DNA of 64,000 bases from Iris pallida (Eukaryota > Streptophyta > Magnoliopsida > Asparagales > Iridaceae), in assembly GCA_029216955.1 (NCBI GenBank), contig JANAVB010015600.1, positions 39,014,274 to 39,078,273 on the forward strand. Direction: 5' to 3'. The notes beneath the pieces are model-generated. The model was not told where the DNA came from and made no database searches. It saw nothing but the letters and a program-made list of their open reading frames with translations. How positions within the stretch are numbered: the stretch's first letter is position 1; each line of letters starts with the position of its first letter. A program made the position numbers and the translations under genes. Positions 10,951-21,665 of the stretch are shown one piece after another.

Positions 10951-11029
10951 TAGTTGTTCACCATCATCTTCGGGAAGGACCTCTTCTTCTCCCCCCTCTT
11001 CGTCTTCGTAGTCAGCAAAGGCAACTTGT

Positions 11030-12181
11030 GCTCTAAGGAGGCAGCTGCTAGACAGATGTCCGACTTCGTTGCAACGGTATCACTTGTTTCCTCTTGGTTT
11101 GCTGTATGGATTAGCAGTTTGTTGAGGTTTGGCAACTTGTTGTGGGACCTGTACTTTTGAAGGTGCCGTCGGGGAGAGAGAATTAGGGTCTGCTGGTCCT
11201 TTGCAATTTTTGGGATAGTTAGCAGCTTGATTTGGTGTCCAATTATTCTTTGTTGTTGATCCATGGTTGTTAGCACTGAAACGGCTCTGTGGACTCTTAA
11301 ACTTCTCAATCTTTTGTTCTACCTTTTCTACAAAGGTGATTGCTTCACTGAGTGTGTATATATTCTGCAGGTATAATTGATCATGGATGTCTTTCCTTAG
11401 GCCGCCAAGATAATGGGTCGCCTGTTGAAGATCTGTTTCGTACATATCATTACGGGACGAAAGTCTGAAGAATTCTTCTGTGTAGTCAGCTATAGTTCGT
11501 GCACCTTGTGTGCAATTTTGATATCGACGATAGAGAATCTGCTGATAATCTGGAGGTAGAAATCTTTGTCGTAGCAGTCGTCGCATCTTTGGCCAACTCC
11601 GTACAGGAGCTTTACCGACTCTCGCACGGATGTGCTCGAGTTGTTCCCACCAAGCAGAGGCACCTCCCTTGAGCCTATAGGCTACAAGGTAAATCTGTCT
11701 CTCTTCAGGGATGTTCATGTATTCGAAGAAGCGTTCTACTTCTGTGAGCCAGTCAAGAAAGTCTTCAATGTGTAGTCGACCGTTGAAAGAGGGAAGATCC
11801 ATCTTCATTTTGAAATCACCTCCTCCTTCGTAGTCACCTTGCCCCCGTCGTTGGTATGTATGGCTCCGTCGTTGTTGGTTTACATAGATGGTTTGGGGGC
11901 CCTGACGATGGGATCCCTGCAGGCTGAAATCATCGTCGTCGCTGTCTTCGCAGTATTCCATGTGAGGGGCCCCACTTTTGTGGCCATGATGCGGACCCTT
12001 TTGTGTACGACTGGTAGTAGGACGAGCATTTGTGTCTCTCGTCTCTGTAGGCGGTATTCCCGTAATATCAACGACTTCGCACTCCATCCAATTTGTCAGA
12101 CAGGACATCAACTTTTTTTGACAAGGCTTCAATGTTATTAGACATGGCATCAAACTCCTCACGTGTGACAGGTTTCGCCAT
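11030..12181 (-). pseudogene. Gypsy gag, broken
   Basis: The likely start is the ATG at 12181 (MAKPVTREEFDAM), followed by a short predicted helical stretch. A frameshift near 12080 then moves into the long frame that carries the capsid motif (FLDWLTEVERFFEYMNIPEE, YRLKGGASAWWEQL). The CCHC zinc knuckle near 11080 reads YRCNEVGHLSSSC in register, but its first Cys codon has become TGA, so gag is cut in the middle of the nucleocapsid motif. The upstream sequence to the LTR contains the primer site. Confidence 0.85.
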
Positions 12182-12240
12182 TGTTGTTTTGAGAAAGAAA
12201 GATTCCCAAAGGTTTCCAAACGAATTGGAATCCTCGATCT

Positions 12241-12256
12241 GTGGGGCTCTGATACC
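12241..12256 (-). promoter_or_regulatory. Primer binding site (initiator tRNA-Met)
   Basis: On the minus strand the sequence TGGTATCAGAGCCCCA begins two bases after the end of the 5' LTR. It is complementary to the 3' end of plant initiator tRNA-Met, the usual primer of many plant LTR retrotransposons. It fixes the element's orientation and the inner LTR boundary. Confidence 0.95.
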
Positions 12257-12258
12257 AC

Positions 12259-12746
12259 TTGACGCAGCGAGATAGCGGAACGGGCTTACCTTCGTGCTTG
12301 GCAATGGCCAAGTCGATCGGTGATGACGACAACTTGACCACCGTTGCTTGGTGAGAGCGAAGCGGTGCCGCAAAAACTCTGACGGAGGGCCTTGTGAGGG
12401 GTCCGCACGAAGGTTGCTTGAAAACCTCAAGCGAGGGGCTTCCGAATCCACGGAACAGTCGAGTCCACGACCAAGAAAATAAGAACAAATCTCAAACTTT
12501 AAAGAAGAATTTTATTGATTAAAAGTTGTTCTCAATTGCATACAAAATGTGTCTATTTGTAGGACTTTTATGACAACCTAATCCTAATAAAATAAAGATA
12601 AAATCTATCCTAATAAAAGATAAAGTCAAAATAAGAATCCTATCATAAATATGATTATAAAAAAAATAAAGAAAAGAAAAAGGAATCCAAGAGGGAAGAG
12701 AAAAAGAAAAGAAATCCTAAAGGGACTAGGATTCTACGCTACATCA
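12259..12746 (-). repeat. 5' LTR of the Gypsy element
   Basis: Same ends as the copy at 8360-8848. The TATA box of this promoter-bearing copy has changed (TATTTGTA at about 12554-12561 on the plus strand, versus TATTTATA in the other LTR), which would weaken transcription. The right boundary runs straight into attcttaacgttgg and then into the truncated Copia LTR. Confidence 0.9.
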
Positions 12747-12761
12747 ATTCTTAACGTTGGT

Positions 12762-13158
12762 GTTCACCCCAGCAGGAGTTTTTCCACCTTTCGTCTGTCA
12801 CTTTCTTTGTTGGTTTTTTTTCAGGATTCTATTAGCGCACCTTCGGTGAAGTGTTTGCGTTGATATTATTAGAATTCTATTAGCGCACCTTCAGTGAAGT
12901 GTAGCACTAATTGAATTTCTCTTACGTACCTTCTGTGAAGCGTTACGTTCCGTGCACCTTCTGTGAAGTGTAGCACTAGTAGAATTTCTCTTATGTACCT
13001 TCTGTGAAGTGTTACGTTCTGTGCACCTTCTGTGAAGTGTAGCATGAGTTGAAATTTCTCTTACGTACCTTTTGTGAAGTGTTACGTAATAACGATTGTT
13101 TGTACAATTGTTACGAAATTTCAGTTTTCCATCGAAAAATTGTGCCCCGGCAATAATA
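12762..13158 (+). repeat. 5' LTR remnant of the Copia element
   Basis: The segment matches the last ~395 bp of the complete 3' LTR (19149-19542), starting at ttcaccccagcag and ending caataata. About 965 bp of the LTR upstream are missing. It contains a tandem repeat whose units contain gcaccttctgtgaagtgtag and cttacgtaccttctgtgaag motifs. No canonical tRNA-Met primer site follows; the putative gag ATG is only about 22 bp downstream. Confidence 0.9.
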
Positions 13159-13180
13159 ACCTCAAAGCTTTAACGCTACG

Positions 13181-16100
13181 ATGGAAAACGTTAATGTTTC
13201 ACTCTTCAATTCTGACTTTTGCAAGTTAGAAAAGTTTGATGGAGAACATTACCAAGTCTGGAAGAGGAAGGTTTATCTCACCCTTCAACTCAAAGACGTA
13301 TATCACGTGCTTCTGGAGGAAGAACCTACTGTTCCAGATGTTGGGTCTGCTGTTGCAATCACCGCGGCTACTAAACTTCAAGCAAAATGGAGAAGGAAAA
13401 ATAGTATTTGCAGGCTGCTTATCCTGAATGCTATGGAAGATTCCCTTACAGAATCCTATTCTAAGAAGAATATCGCTAGAGACATATGAGAGTCTTTAGA
13501 AAAACTCTACGAAGAAGACAAAAACCGCAGTAAAATATTTGTGGTTGAAAAATATCACAAGTGGTTTTTTGAGGATGAAAAGTCTATGCTGCCGCAGGTG
13601 AAGGAGTTCCTGAAACTGCGACAGAAGCTGGAAGACGAGGCGATGCCCCTCCCCGACAAGTTTGTTGTTGGAGGGATTGTCTCAAAGCTCCCCGCTGGGT
13701 GGAGCAAGTTCTATTCAAACATGCATAGGAAGAAGCTTGAGATCAGCCTTGAAGATCTCTTGCAGGAAATCTATGTTGAGGACCAGATGCGGGCTCAACT
13801 GAAGGTGGACACACTGTCCAAGCAATTGGCTAACGCCAATCTGGTTCAAACCAAGGAACCAAGGGAAAAGCAGGCGGCTTTCCACAGCAAGAAGAAGGAC
13901 CCTGACAATCTAAAAGTCAAGGGAACTTCTATCAAGAAAAAGAAGCCAAAGTCTCAAATGCCTTGCTTCAAGTGTGACAAGAAGGGCCACTTTAAGAATG
14001 AGTGCAAAGCAAAGACCAAGCAATCAGAGCAAGGAGAGCCTAGTAAGGTATCTATGATCACTGACATTGTTGCTATGATTGCGCAGGTTGATGCGGTAAG
14101 GACTGACTCTGACTGGTGGGTAGACACTGGAGCCTCCTGCCATGTCTGTTCCAGTAAGGAGTGGTTCACCACCTACACACCTACTTCTGAAGTGGTTATG
14201 ATGGCGAACCAGACACAAGCTGAAGTGCTCGGGATTGGGACAGTAGTATTGAAGCTGACTTCTGGCAAGTCTCTGATGCTTCAAGGCGTGAAGCACGTAC
14301 CTGCTATCGCCAAGAACCTGATCTCAGGAGGCCTACTCTGCAATGCAGGCCTCAGGATGGACATCAATGCTGGCCAGATGGTGATGTCTATCAAGGGAAC
14401 ATATTTCGGGAAAGCTTTTTATACCGAAAGAATGTTCAAGATTCAGCTTGTAAATCAGTCCAATGTAATTAATGTTATTAATGAAGTCACTCCTTCTGCT
14501 TATACTCTTGAGTTGTGGCATAATAGGCTAGGACATGTTCATTGTAAACGAATAAACAGAATGTCTAGTCTAGGACTTATCTCCAAATGTAGGGGTAAGG
14601 TAGAGAAATGTGAAGTTTGTGCTCAAACGAAGATCACAAGGAAACCCTTTCCTCGGGTTAATCGAAGTACAGATCTTCTGGAGTTGGTACACTCCGATAT
14701 CTGTGACTTCAAACAGTTCTCTACAAAGGCCGGGATGAAGTATTTCATAACCTTCATCGATGACTTCTCAAAGTATGCGTTCGTCTACTTGCTGAAGGCT
14801 AAAGACGAAGCATTTGAGAAGTTCAAGGAGTTCAGAGCCGAAGCTGAGCGGCAGACTGGACAACAACTCAAAAGAATAAGAAGTGATCGAGGTGGGGAGT
14901 ACAGGTCTCATGAATTCGCATCGTTCTGCAAAGAACATGGAATTGTCAATGAGACTACGGCTCCGTACTCTCCTCAATCAAACGGAGTAGCAGAAAGGAA
15001 GAATAAAACGTTAACAGAAATAATTAACTCAATGTTGTTGACTGTTGGCCTTCCTAAGTGCTACTGGGGTGAAGTTGCATTGACGGCCACTTTTATTCTA
15101 AATAGAGTGCCTCATGCAACTTTAGACGTTACTCTTCATGAACTCTGGTTCAAGGTTAGACCTAACTTGAATGTCATTCGAGTGTGGGTGTGTCTGGCAT
15201 ATGTCAAGCTTCCAGATCTGAAGATTCAGAAGCTTGGGACAAGGACTACTAAGACGATCTTCTTGGGGTATGCCGAGAAGAGTGATGCTCGGAGATTTCT
15301 TAATATTGAGTCAAATCATATCATTGAATCTCGCAACGCAGAATATTTTGAAGACAAATTTGCTAGGCACAAGAATATTGTTCTTGCGGATGTACCGGAG
15401 AACAATGAGGGTGCGCAGCAAACTGAAGTCTTCAATGAAGATGTGGTCCAAGAAGATGTTGTTGAAACAACGATTGAACCAGAACAAGCTGAGCCGTCAG
15501 CTAAGCGTGTGAGGAGGCCGAAGGACGAAGTGACTTTGTCACCTATCATGTGGAAGCAGATCCGCTTACCTATGATGAGGCGATGAAGACCAGAGACGTA
15601 GTTTTCTGGAAGGAGGCGATTGACAATAAAATTGATTCCATCACCTCAAATAACACTTGGGTGTTGGTTGATCTTCCTGAATGAGCGAAACCCATCGGAT
15701 GCAAATGGATCTTCAAGAAGAAGATGAAAGCAGACGGAACTATTGACAAGTTCAAGGCTAGGTTGGTAGCCAAGGGGTTTGCTCAGAAGCAGAAGATTAA
15801 CTATTTTGACACATATGCTCCAGTAGCCCGGATGACCACCATCAGAATGTTGATTGCTCTCGCAGCAATACATGAGATGGTGATACATCAGATGGATGTG
15901 AAAACGACTTTCCTAAATGGCGAGCTGACCGAAGAGATTTACATGCAACAGCCAGAGGGATTTGTCGTCAAGGATCTTGAAGACAAAGTTTACAAGTTGA
16001 TGAAATCTTTGTACGGTCTTAAACAGGCTCCCAAGATGTGGCATGAGAAATTTGACAAGGTTATAAGGTCAAATGGCTACATGGTCAGCGAGACGGACAA

Positions 16101-17064
16101 GTGTATTTACACGAAGTTCGCTGATGGAAGAGGTGTGATCGTTTGTCTGTACATGGACGACATGCTTATCCTAGGTACGGATATGAGCTGTGTCACGGAG
16201 ACAAAGAGGTTCATCTCGAGCAAGTTCAGTATGAAGGACTTGGGGGAAGCTGATGTGATCTTAGGGATCAAGATTATCCGGACAGACACTGGACTAGCGC
16301 TGTCACAGTCTCATTATATTGAGAAAATGATCACTCGTTATGGGTATCGGGATCTTCCAGGGATCGATACGCCGTACAGGTGTGATGTGAAGCTGAAGCC
16401 TAATTCAGGGGAAAGCGTCAGGCAGTTGGAGTATGCAAGCGTAATCGGGAGTTTGTTGTATGCTACTAATGCCACAAGGCCTAACATAGCTTTCGCCGTG
16501 GGAATGCTGAGTCGTTTCACGAGCAACCCTGGTGTTGAACACTGTAAGGCTGTAAAACGGGTTATGAGATATCTCAAGAAGACTCAGACATATGCACTGT
16601 ACTACAGCGGAGATCCGCAGGTAGTGGAAGGCTTCAGTGATGCCAGCTGGTGCTCAGATTTGGAGAGCGAGAGATCCACATGTGGATATATTTTCACAAT
16701 GGGTGGAGCTGCTATATCGTGGAAATCGAAGAAGCAGACTATGCTCTCGCGGTCATCCATGGAATCTGAGTTCTTTGCACTTAATACCGCAGCCGAGGAA
16801 GTAGAATGGCTTCGGGAGCTCATGTATGATCTTCCAGTGGTTGGGGCGCAAATACCGGCAATACCGATATACTGCGACAACCAGGCGACTACGGCGGTGG
16901 CATCAAATGACCTTTTCAACGGAAAGAAGAGGATTGTGTGGTTAAAGCACAGGGCAGTACACGATCTTATTAAGAGAGGTGTAATTGCAGTGATTGATGT
17001 TCGGAGTCAGAAAAATCTGGCGGATCCTTTCACCAAAAGGCCTCAAGCGCCAGCTAGTCGATGA
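13181..17064 (+). pseudogene. Ty1/Copia gag-pol polyprotein, three lesions
   Basis: One ancestral frame starts at ATG 13181. Gag has a CCHC knuckle, CFKCDKKGHFKNEC (near 13965). Protease shows WWVDTGASCHVC. Integrase has the LWHNRLGH...CEVC zinc finger and the HSDI...SDRGGEY...SNGVAERKN catalytic region. RT has LNGELTEEIYMQQPEGF and the box CLYMDDMLIL. RNase H shows FSDASW and SSMESEF. The domain order (integrase before RT) defines Copia, and the protein resembles Tnt1-94-type polyproteins. Lesions: TGA at 13487-13489 replacing a usual Trp, a frameshift near 15525-15535, and TGA at 15682-15684 where CGA (Arg) is likely ancestral. The longest intact parts are 13541-15586 and 15724-17064. Confidence 0.93.
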
Positions 17065-17381
17065 CTCAGCATGTAAAATGGGCTTGAAGGCATTCTGATA
17101 TTAGTTATTATATTCCTACCATAAAGTTTTATGCTATTAGTTCAAAGATTTATCTACTAGGCATCTAGCTTTTGGTTCAAGGGAGGACCATTAACTGGAA
17201 GAATATCAGGAACGGTGGGTACATGTTCTATTGGGCATGGAGAGGTTACGGACCTACAACCACTGTTGCCTACTGTTGTTTTCTACGGAAAACGATTCCT
17301 GTGGGAAGGTTGGCTTAATTGCCTTAATTAGTTCTCAGGCAGAGTGAATGCCTGGTGTGCTTTACAGGAAGCACGGTAGAG

Positions 17382-17849
17382 CAGCACTACAAGGAGTAAA
17401 ACTCCATGCTATAGTGGGGTGACTCCACAATGAGGTTCCTATATGTGGGGTGCTGCCCAGGAATAGGATAAAGCCTCGGCTTAGCAGGCCAAGTCACAGG
17501 GCGTAGCACCGCAAATAGGCAGTTAGCCTAATGCTGTATGTTAAAAATAAAGAGAGATGTAGTCAGCACTACAAAGAGGAGGAGTTCCTCATGTTACAGT
17601 GGCACGACACCACGATGAGGTACCCGGTTAGGGATAAAGTCTCGGCCTTGCAAGCCATGTCGTTGCGGCGTAACACCGCAAGGGAGCCTAAGGCTTCATG
17701 CTGGGTAGTTTGGCACTACAAAGAGGCAGTTGCCTCATGCTACAGTAGTATGACACTACGATGAGATTCCCGGTACGGGGTAAGGCCTCGGCTTTAAGCC
17801 ATGTCATAGCGGCGTAGCACCGCAAGGGAAGCGCAAAGCGCTTCATGCC
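17382..17849 (+). repeat. Three-hairpin cassette repeated three times after Copia pol
   Basis: Units begin at about 17382, 17564 and 17712 with the shared start gcactacaa. Each unit contains three short inverted repeats in the same order: (1) GGAGT/ACTCC, GAGGA/TCCTC, GAGGC/GCCTC; (2) GTGG/CCAC, GTGG/CCAC, GTAG/CTAC, each with a 7-base loop; (3) TAGGC/GCCTA, AGCC/GGCT, GAAGCGC/GCGCTTC. Stem sequences differ between units while pairing is kept. The region lies between the pol stop and the polypurine tract, so it would be in the genomic RNA. Confidence 0.75.
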
Positions 17850-18170
17850 ATGTCTCTTTATAATGAACTCACCTATAGTGTATGGACAGAAATATCAGGC
17901 CGTCTCTTGAGGGTAAACTTGTAGACGTCCAAAATTATACACTGAAACCAGGCTGGCACAGGACCTTTAATGTGTAGTCAGAAGCACATGTAACTACATT
18001 ATATGAGTGGAAAGAATTTCAGCTATGATGCATAATTCAAGGCTTAGTCCATTCTTGTATTATAGTCTGATTTTTTACCCATGCGGGAAGATTCAAGTCG
18101 TCAGCGACATCTCTCCTAATGCATGATGGACAGTTACTGTGGGGAACACTTATATCCATATATAGAGATA

Positions 18171-18180
18171 TGTGGGGGAT
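18171..18180 (+). promoter_or_regulatory. Polypurine tract of the Copia element
   Basis: The sequence tgtgggggat lies immediately before the TGTTGG start of the 3' LTR, the expected position and composition for priming of plus-strand DNA synthesis. Confidence 0.85.
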
Positions 18181-18420
18181 TGTTGGATTTTTGGTTTTTT
18201 CTTTAGAAAGCTTTAGTCCCACATCGGAAAAAATAAAGAGTTTGTATCTCTATATATTAGCTTTGCTATTATTGGAGATGCACATGTGGTGTGGAGGTGC
18301 ACATGGGTTTGCCATGTGGGATTATTTTTTTAATGGAAAAAAGGCTAAAATCAACAATTAAAGCATTCATGCTTTTTGCTCTTGGGAAATTTATTTCCAT
18401 AGGAGCTAAGCCCCGTAGGG

Positions 18421-18476
18421 GCTTAGCGACTCGGACTCGGACTCGGACTCGGGCTCGGGCTCGGACTCGGGCTCAA
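18421..18476 (+). repeat. Hexamer repeat within the Copia LTR
   Basis: Consecutive CGGACT/CGGGCT units (gactcggactcggactcgg type), about seven to eight copies, upstream of the TATA box. Confidence 0.85.
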
Positions 18477-18654
18477 GGGCTCATGAGACGTAATGTGGCG
18501 TTTTGTTGGCGCACTTTACACTTAGCACGTCAGCATCGTCGCTAGGCGCATAGTGCGCTTAAGTTGCGCTCGTTGCGCGAGCCACTTGCGTGACCACGTT
18601 GCGCGGCCCGTTACGCGAGCCCAGTTACGCTGGCCCAGTTACGCTGTCCAGTAC

Positions 18655-18770
18655 GCAGCCCAGTGCGCGCAGTGTGCACAGCGTGCGTAGAGTGCACAGT
18701 GTGCGCAGCGTACGCAGAGTGCGTAGTGTGCGTAGGGTGCGTAAAGGGGCTGTGTGCGTAAAGTGCAAAT
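18655..18770 (+). repeat. GTGCGTAG/GTGCGCAG short-repeat cluster in the Copia LTR
   Basis: A run of about ten ~9-10-base units of the form gtgcgnag alternating with gtgcacag, between 250 and 130 bp upstream of the TATA box. Its position suggests enhancer-like repeats, which is inference. Confidence 0.7.
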
Positions 18771-18902
18771 TACGTTGGTTAAGTGAGTGGCACAACTTAC
18801 AGCAGAACGTGTCTTTACATGTTCTGAGCGGTTGCTCCATGTTCGGGGTGGTTACTACCACGTCCCTAACATTGTGCTAACCGGACAGTTGTTGCTGGGG
18901 CT

Positions 18903-18909
18903 TATATAA
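18903..18909 (+). promoter_or_regulatory. TATA box of the Copia LTR
   Basis: TATATAA followed by ggcctcctcc and a CT-rich leader, about 720 bp into the LTR. This position suits a U3/R promoter; only the 3' LTR copy is preserved because the 5' LTR lost this part. Confidence 0.7.
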
Positions 18910-19542
18910 GGCCTCCTCCTTCTCTCTCACAGGTTACAATATATACACAAGTAGTAGACAGAAAGTTTACAAGTGTTTAGAGGCTGTGAGAGAGAAGAGA
19001 GGTTTTGTACTAGCGTTGAGTTTTGCACGGGAGTTCGTGTTCATCCGAGGAGTCAGAAGAGCAACAGTGTTCCAAGTTCTCCGACGAACTTGCTGGTTCC
19101 TGGAAGCTATTCGTGTGGGACGAATAAAGCTTTGAGCAACGGTGATCATTCACCCCAGCAGAAGTTTTTCCACCTTTCACCTGTCACTTTCTTTGTTGGT
19201 TTTTTCAGGATTCTATTAGCGCACCTTCGGTGAAGTGTTTGCGTTGATATTATCAGAATTCTATTAACGCACCTTCTGTGAAGTGTAGCACTAATTGAAT
19301 TTCTCTTACGTACCTTCTGTGAAGCGTTATGTTCTGTGCACCTTCTGTGAAGTGTAGCACTAGTGGAATTTCTCTTACGTACCTTCTGTGAAGTGTTACG
19401 TTCTGTGCACCTTCTATGAAGTGTAGCATGAGTTGAAATTTCTCTTACGTACCTTTTGTGAAGTGTTACGTAATAACGATTGTTTGTACAATTGTTACGA
19501 AATTTCAGTTTTTCATCGAAAAATTGTGCCCCGGCAATAACA

Positions 19543-19960
19543 GGGAGAGTGTCCAGTCCGCAATGGGATCATCTAGGTTGAGGAGAAGAGGTCATCCATG
19601 GCCATGGGGGATTCCCCTACCCTTAGCATAAGTGTGCATTGGTTGCTATTTAGCAACTTCCTACTTATACTACTACTTTTTTTTTCGCTAAAAGAAAACA
19701 TTTCCATAAACTAGAAGAAGAACATAGTTTACTCATACTTACACTACTATAATCCTAACCTCGTGTGAAAGTAAGAGGCACGGGTTGACCAAGGTGCCTC
19801 GGTGTTTGTCATGTTTGACTTCGAAAAAGTCAACATGCGTCTCCACGTGAAGGGCAACGGAGGGTCAACGTGCCCTCTTCGCTTTGACGAGTCTGTAGAT
19901 AATAGGGATTTGATGGTACGGGCTAGCTTTTACAATAGGAATACTATTATTTTATTCCGG
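19543..19960. other. Unassigned spacer
   Basis: Flank of the Copia element. No gene or element end was recognised; it contains a poly-T run near 19679-19686. Confidence 0.5.
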
Positions 19961-21665
19961 GAAGATTTATGAAATGCCCAAAAACTAAAAAAGTTTTATG
20001 TAAAATCCACCGCTAAAAAAACTTTCATCGCGTGCCCAGAATTAGAGAAACTTATCCAAAGCGGGTTCCAAATGACCCTTTTGCCCTTCCTTTTAATTTA
20101 TTGGAAACACCCACAAAACTGGTCTTAAAAAAACGTTTCAATACTCCATCTTCTTCCATACGCTGCTCACTTTCGAATCTAGGTTTTCTCCTCAAAAATC
20201 TTTAAAAACTCGTCGGAAAATTTCGGAAAGACCGGGACGAACGGCAAAAGTGCTAAAACGGATGTCCAAACATCATTTTTTTGCGATTCTAAAATTTCGG
20301 AAGGCCGTCTAACGGTGAAGCCGTTACTTTCAGTCTCCTCGACGATACGCTCATTTTGCGACAAACGGGACCTCGTTTCGACCTCCCAGTCAAAAGTTAT
20401 GGCCCTCCAAAGTTTCAGCTGACCATAAAATGCAGGAGAATGGCCATTCTCCGTTTAGAACACAAAAAATGTTAATTTTCGCATGAGGATGGTCATTCTC
20501 CGTATTAGTAACACGGAGAATGGCATTCTCCGTCTTAATTTACACGGAGAATGACCATTCTCCGTGTTAGTAACACGGAGAATGACATTCCCCGTCTTAA
20601 TTTACACGGAGAATGGTCATTTCAGTGTTAAAACGCAGGAGAATGACCATTCTCCGTCTTAGAAACACGGAGAATGCCATTCTACGTGTTAAATAAAACG
20701 GAGAATGTCATTCTCCGTGTTAAATAAAACGGAGAATGGCATTCTCCGTCCTAATTAAGACGGAGAATGGCCATTCTCCGTGCTAAATTAAACGGAGAAT
20801 GGCCATTCTCCGTCTTAATTTACACGGAGAATGCCATTCTCCGTGTAATTTATCACGGAGAATGGTCATACCAGTGTTAAAACGCAGGAAAATGACCATT
20901 CTCCGTGTTAGAAACACGGAGAATGCCATTCTTCGTGTTAAATAAAACGGAGAATGCCATTCTCCGTGTTAAATAAAACGTAGAATGGCATTAGACGGAG
21001 AATGGTCATTCTCCGTCCTAATTAAGACGGAGAATGGTCATTCCAGTGTTAAAACGCAGGAGAATGGTCATTCTCCGTGTTAGAAACACGGAGAATGGCA
21101 TTCTCCGTTTTAAATAAAACGGAGAATGGCATTCTCCGTGTTAGTTTACACGGAGAATTGTCATTTACAGTGTTAAAACGTTAATTTAGTTTTTTCATGA
21201 ATAAAGAGTTTCGTTCTTCTTTCAAAACGATGATAATTCTTATGGAAAAGAAGAAGAAAGATCTTCTCTCCACAATTGACCTAATCGTCGAAAAACTTCA
21301 AATGTCTCCACGATGAAGATGATGATGATGGTGATGATGATGACGAGCGATGATCTGAGTTCGACTGAAGAAAAACACACCGAACTACGAACGATTTTTG
21401 CGATCTCTGCTGAATATGAGAGCAATGGAATTCAGATTTCCCGTGAAGAAGAAGAAGACGAAAATCGCAATCCAGATCTGAGTTTTTTGAATTCAAATAC
21501 ATATAGATGACCAATTCGCACGGAAGGGTAGTTTCGGTATTATAAAAATAGCATTTCCCAGCGGGTGGCATCTAAAAGGAAATTTTGAAATATTTAACGT
21601 GAAAATACTTAATTCTGGGTATTTCATAAAACTTATGCAGCGGATGGACATTTCATAAAAGCCCA
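19961..21665. mobile_element. Probable non-autonomous element with imperfect long inverted ends
   Basis: The left arm (from about 19961: tttatgaaatgccca, gttttatgtaaaatcc, cccttttgcccttcc) and the reverse complement of the right arm (cttttatgaaatgtcca, gttttatgaaatacccaga, ctacccttcc) share a series of similar motifs in the same order over ~150 bp. The interior holds two non-repetitive blocks (20130-20430 and 21190-21500) on either side of the palindrome array. No transposase is present and no target duplication was identified, so the superfamily is unknown and the boundaries are approximate. Confidence 0.5.
20434..21180. repeat. Array of about 24 short palindromes (CGGAGAATGgcCATTCTCCG)
   Basis: The 18-20-bp palindrome ACGGAGAATG-(g/c/t)-CATTCTCCGT recurs about every 30-35 bp, with centres of odd or even length. 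The AT-rich spacers (gttaaataaa, cttaatttac, gttagaaac, cctaattaag) are themselves reused. A higher-order unit beginning with a decayed palindrome followed by gtgttaaaacgcagg occurs at about 20605, 20854 and 21027. Several palindromes carry single changes (e.g. cattctacgt near 20670, cattcttcgt near 20925), some contain only half sites. Confidence 0.95.

Larger units (their letters stand above)
8360..12746 (-). mobile_element. Integrase-less Ty3/Gypsy retrotransposon, both LTRs present
   Basis: Two ~489-bp LTRs (8360-8848 and 12259-12746) flank a short 3.4-kb internal region. On the minus strand this encodes gag, protease, RT and RNase H in order, then passes to the 3' LTR without an integrase. 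The primer site matches initiator tRNA-Met. The LTRs differ by roughly two dozen changes by eye, so the insertion is not recent. There is no 5-bp target duplication. Instead a 14-bp direct duplication (8319-8332 and 12747-12760) brackets the element plus 27 bases of extra sequence at the left. Exact clade is uncertain; the gag resembles chromovirus-type Gypsy elements. Confidence 0.85.
18181..19542 (+). repeat. 3' LTR of the Copia element (1362 bp)
   Basis: It starts TGTTGGATTT after the polypurine tract and ends ...CCCCGGCAATAACA; its last ~395 bp match the 5' remnant. Internal features are a TATATAA box (18903-18909), a CGGACT-type hexamer run, GCGTGCGTAG-type short repeats, and the ~75-bp tandem repeats with gcaccttctgtgaagtg near the 3' end. 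The flank after the LTR is gggag; the matching left flank cannot be checked because the 5' LTR is truncated. Confidence 0.9.

Noticed and set aside
13159..13180. Primer site between the Copia 5' LTR and gag
   Set aside because: The 22 bases do not match initiator tRNA-Met complement or another primer I recognise; the normal leader seems to be missing.
20434..21180. CRISPR-like array
   Set aside because: The repeats are palindromic but spacers are short, AT-rich and reused; plant context and no cas genes.
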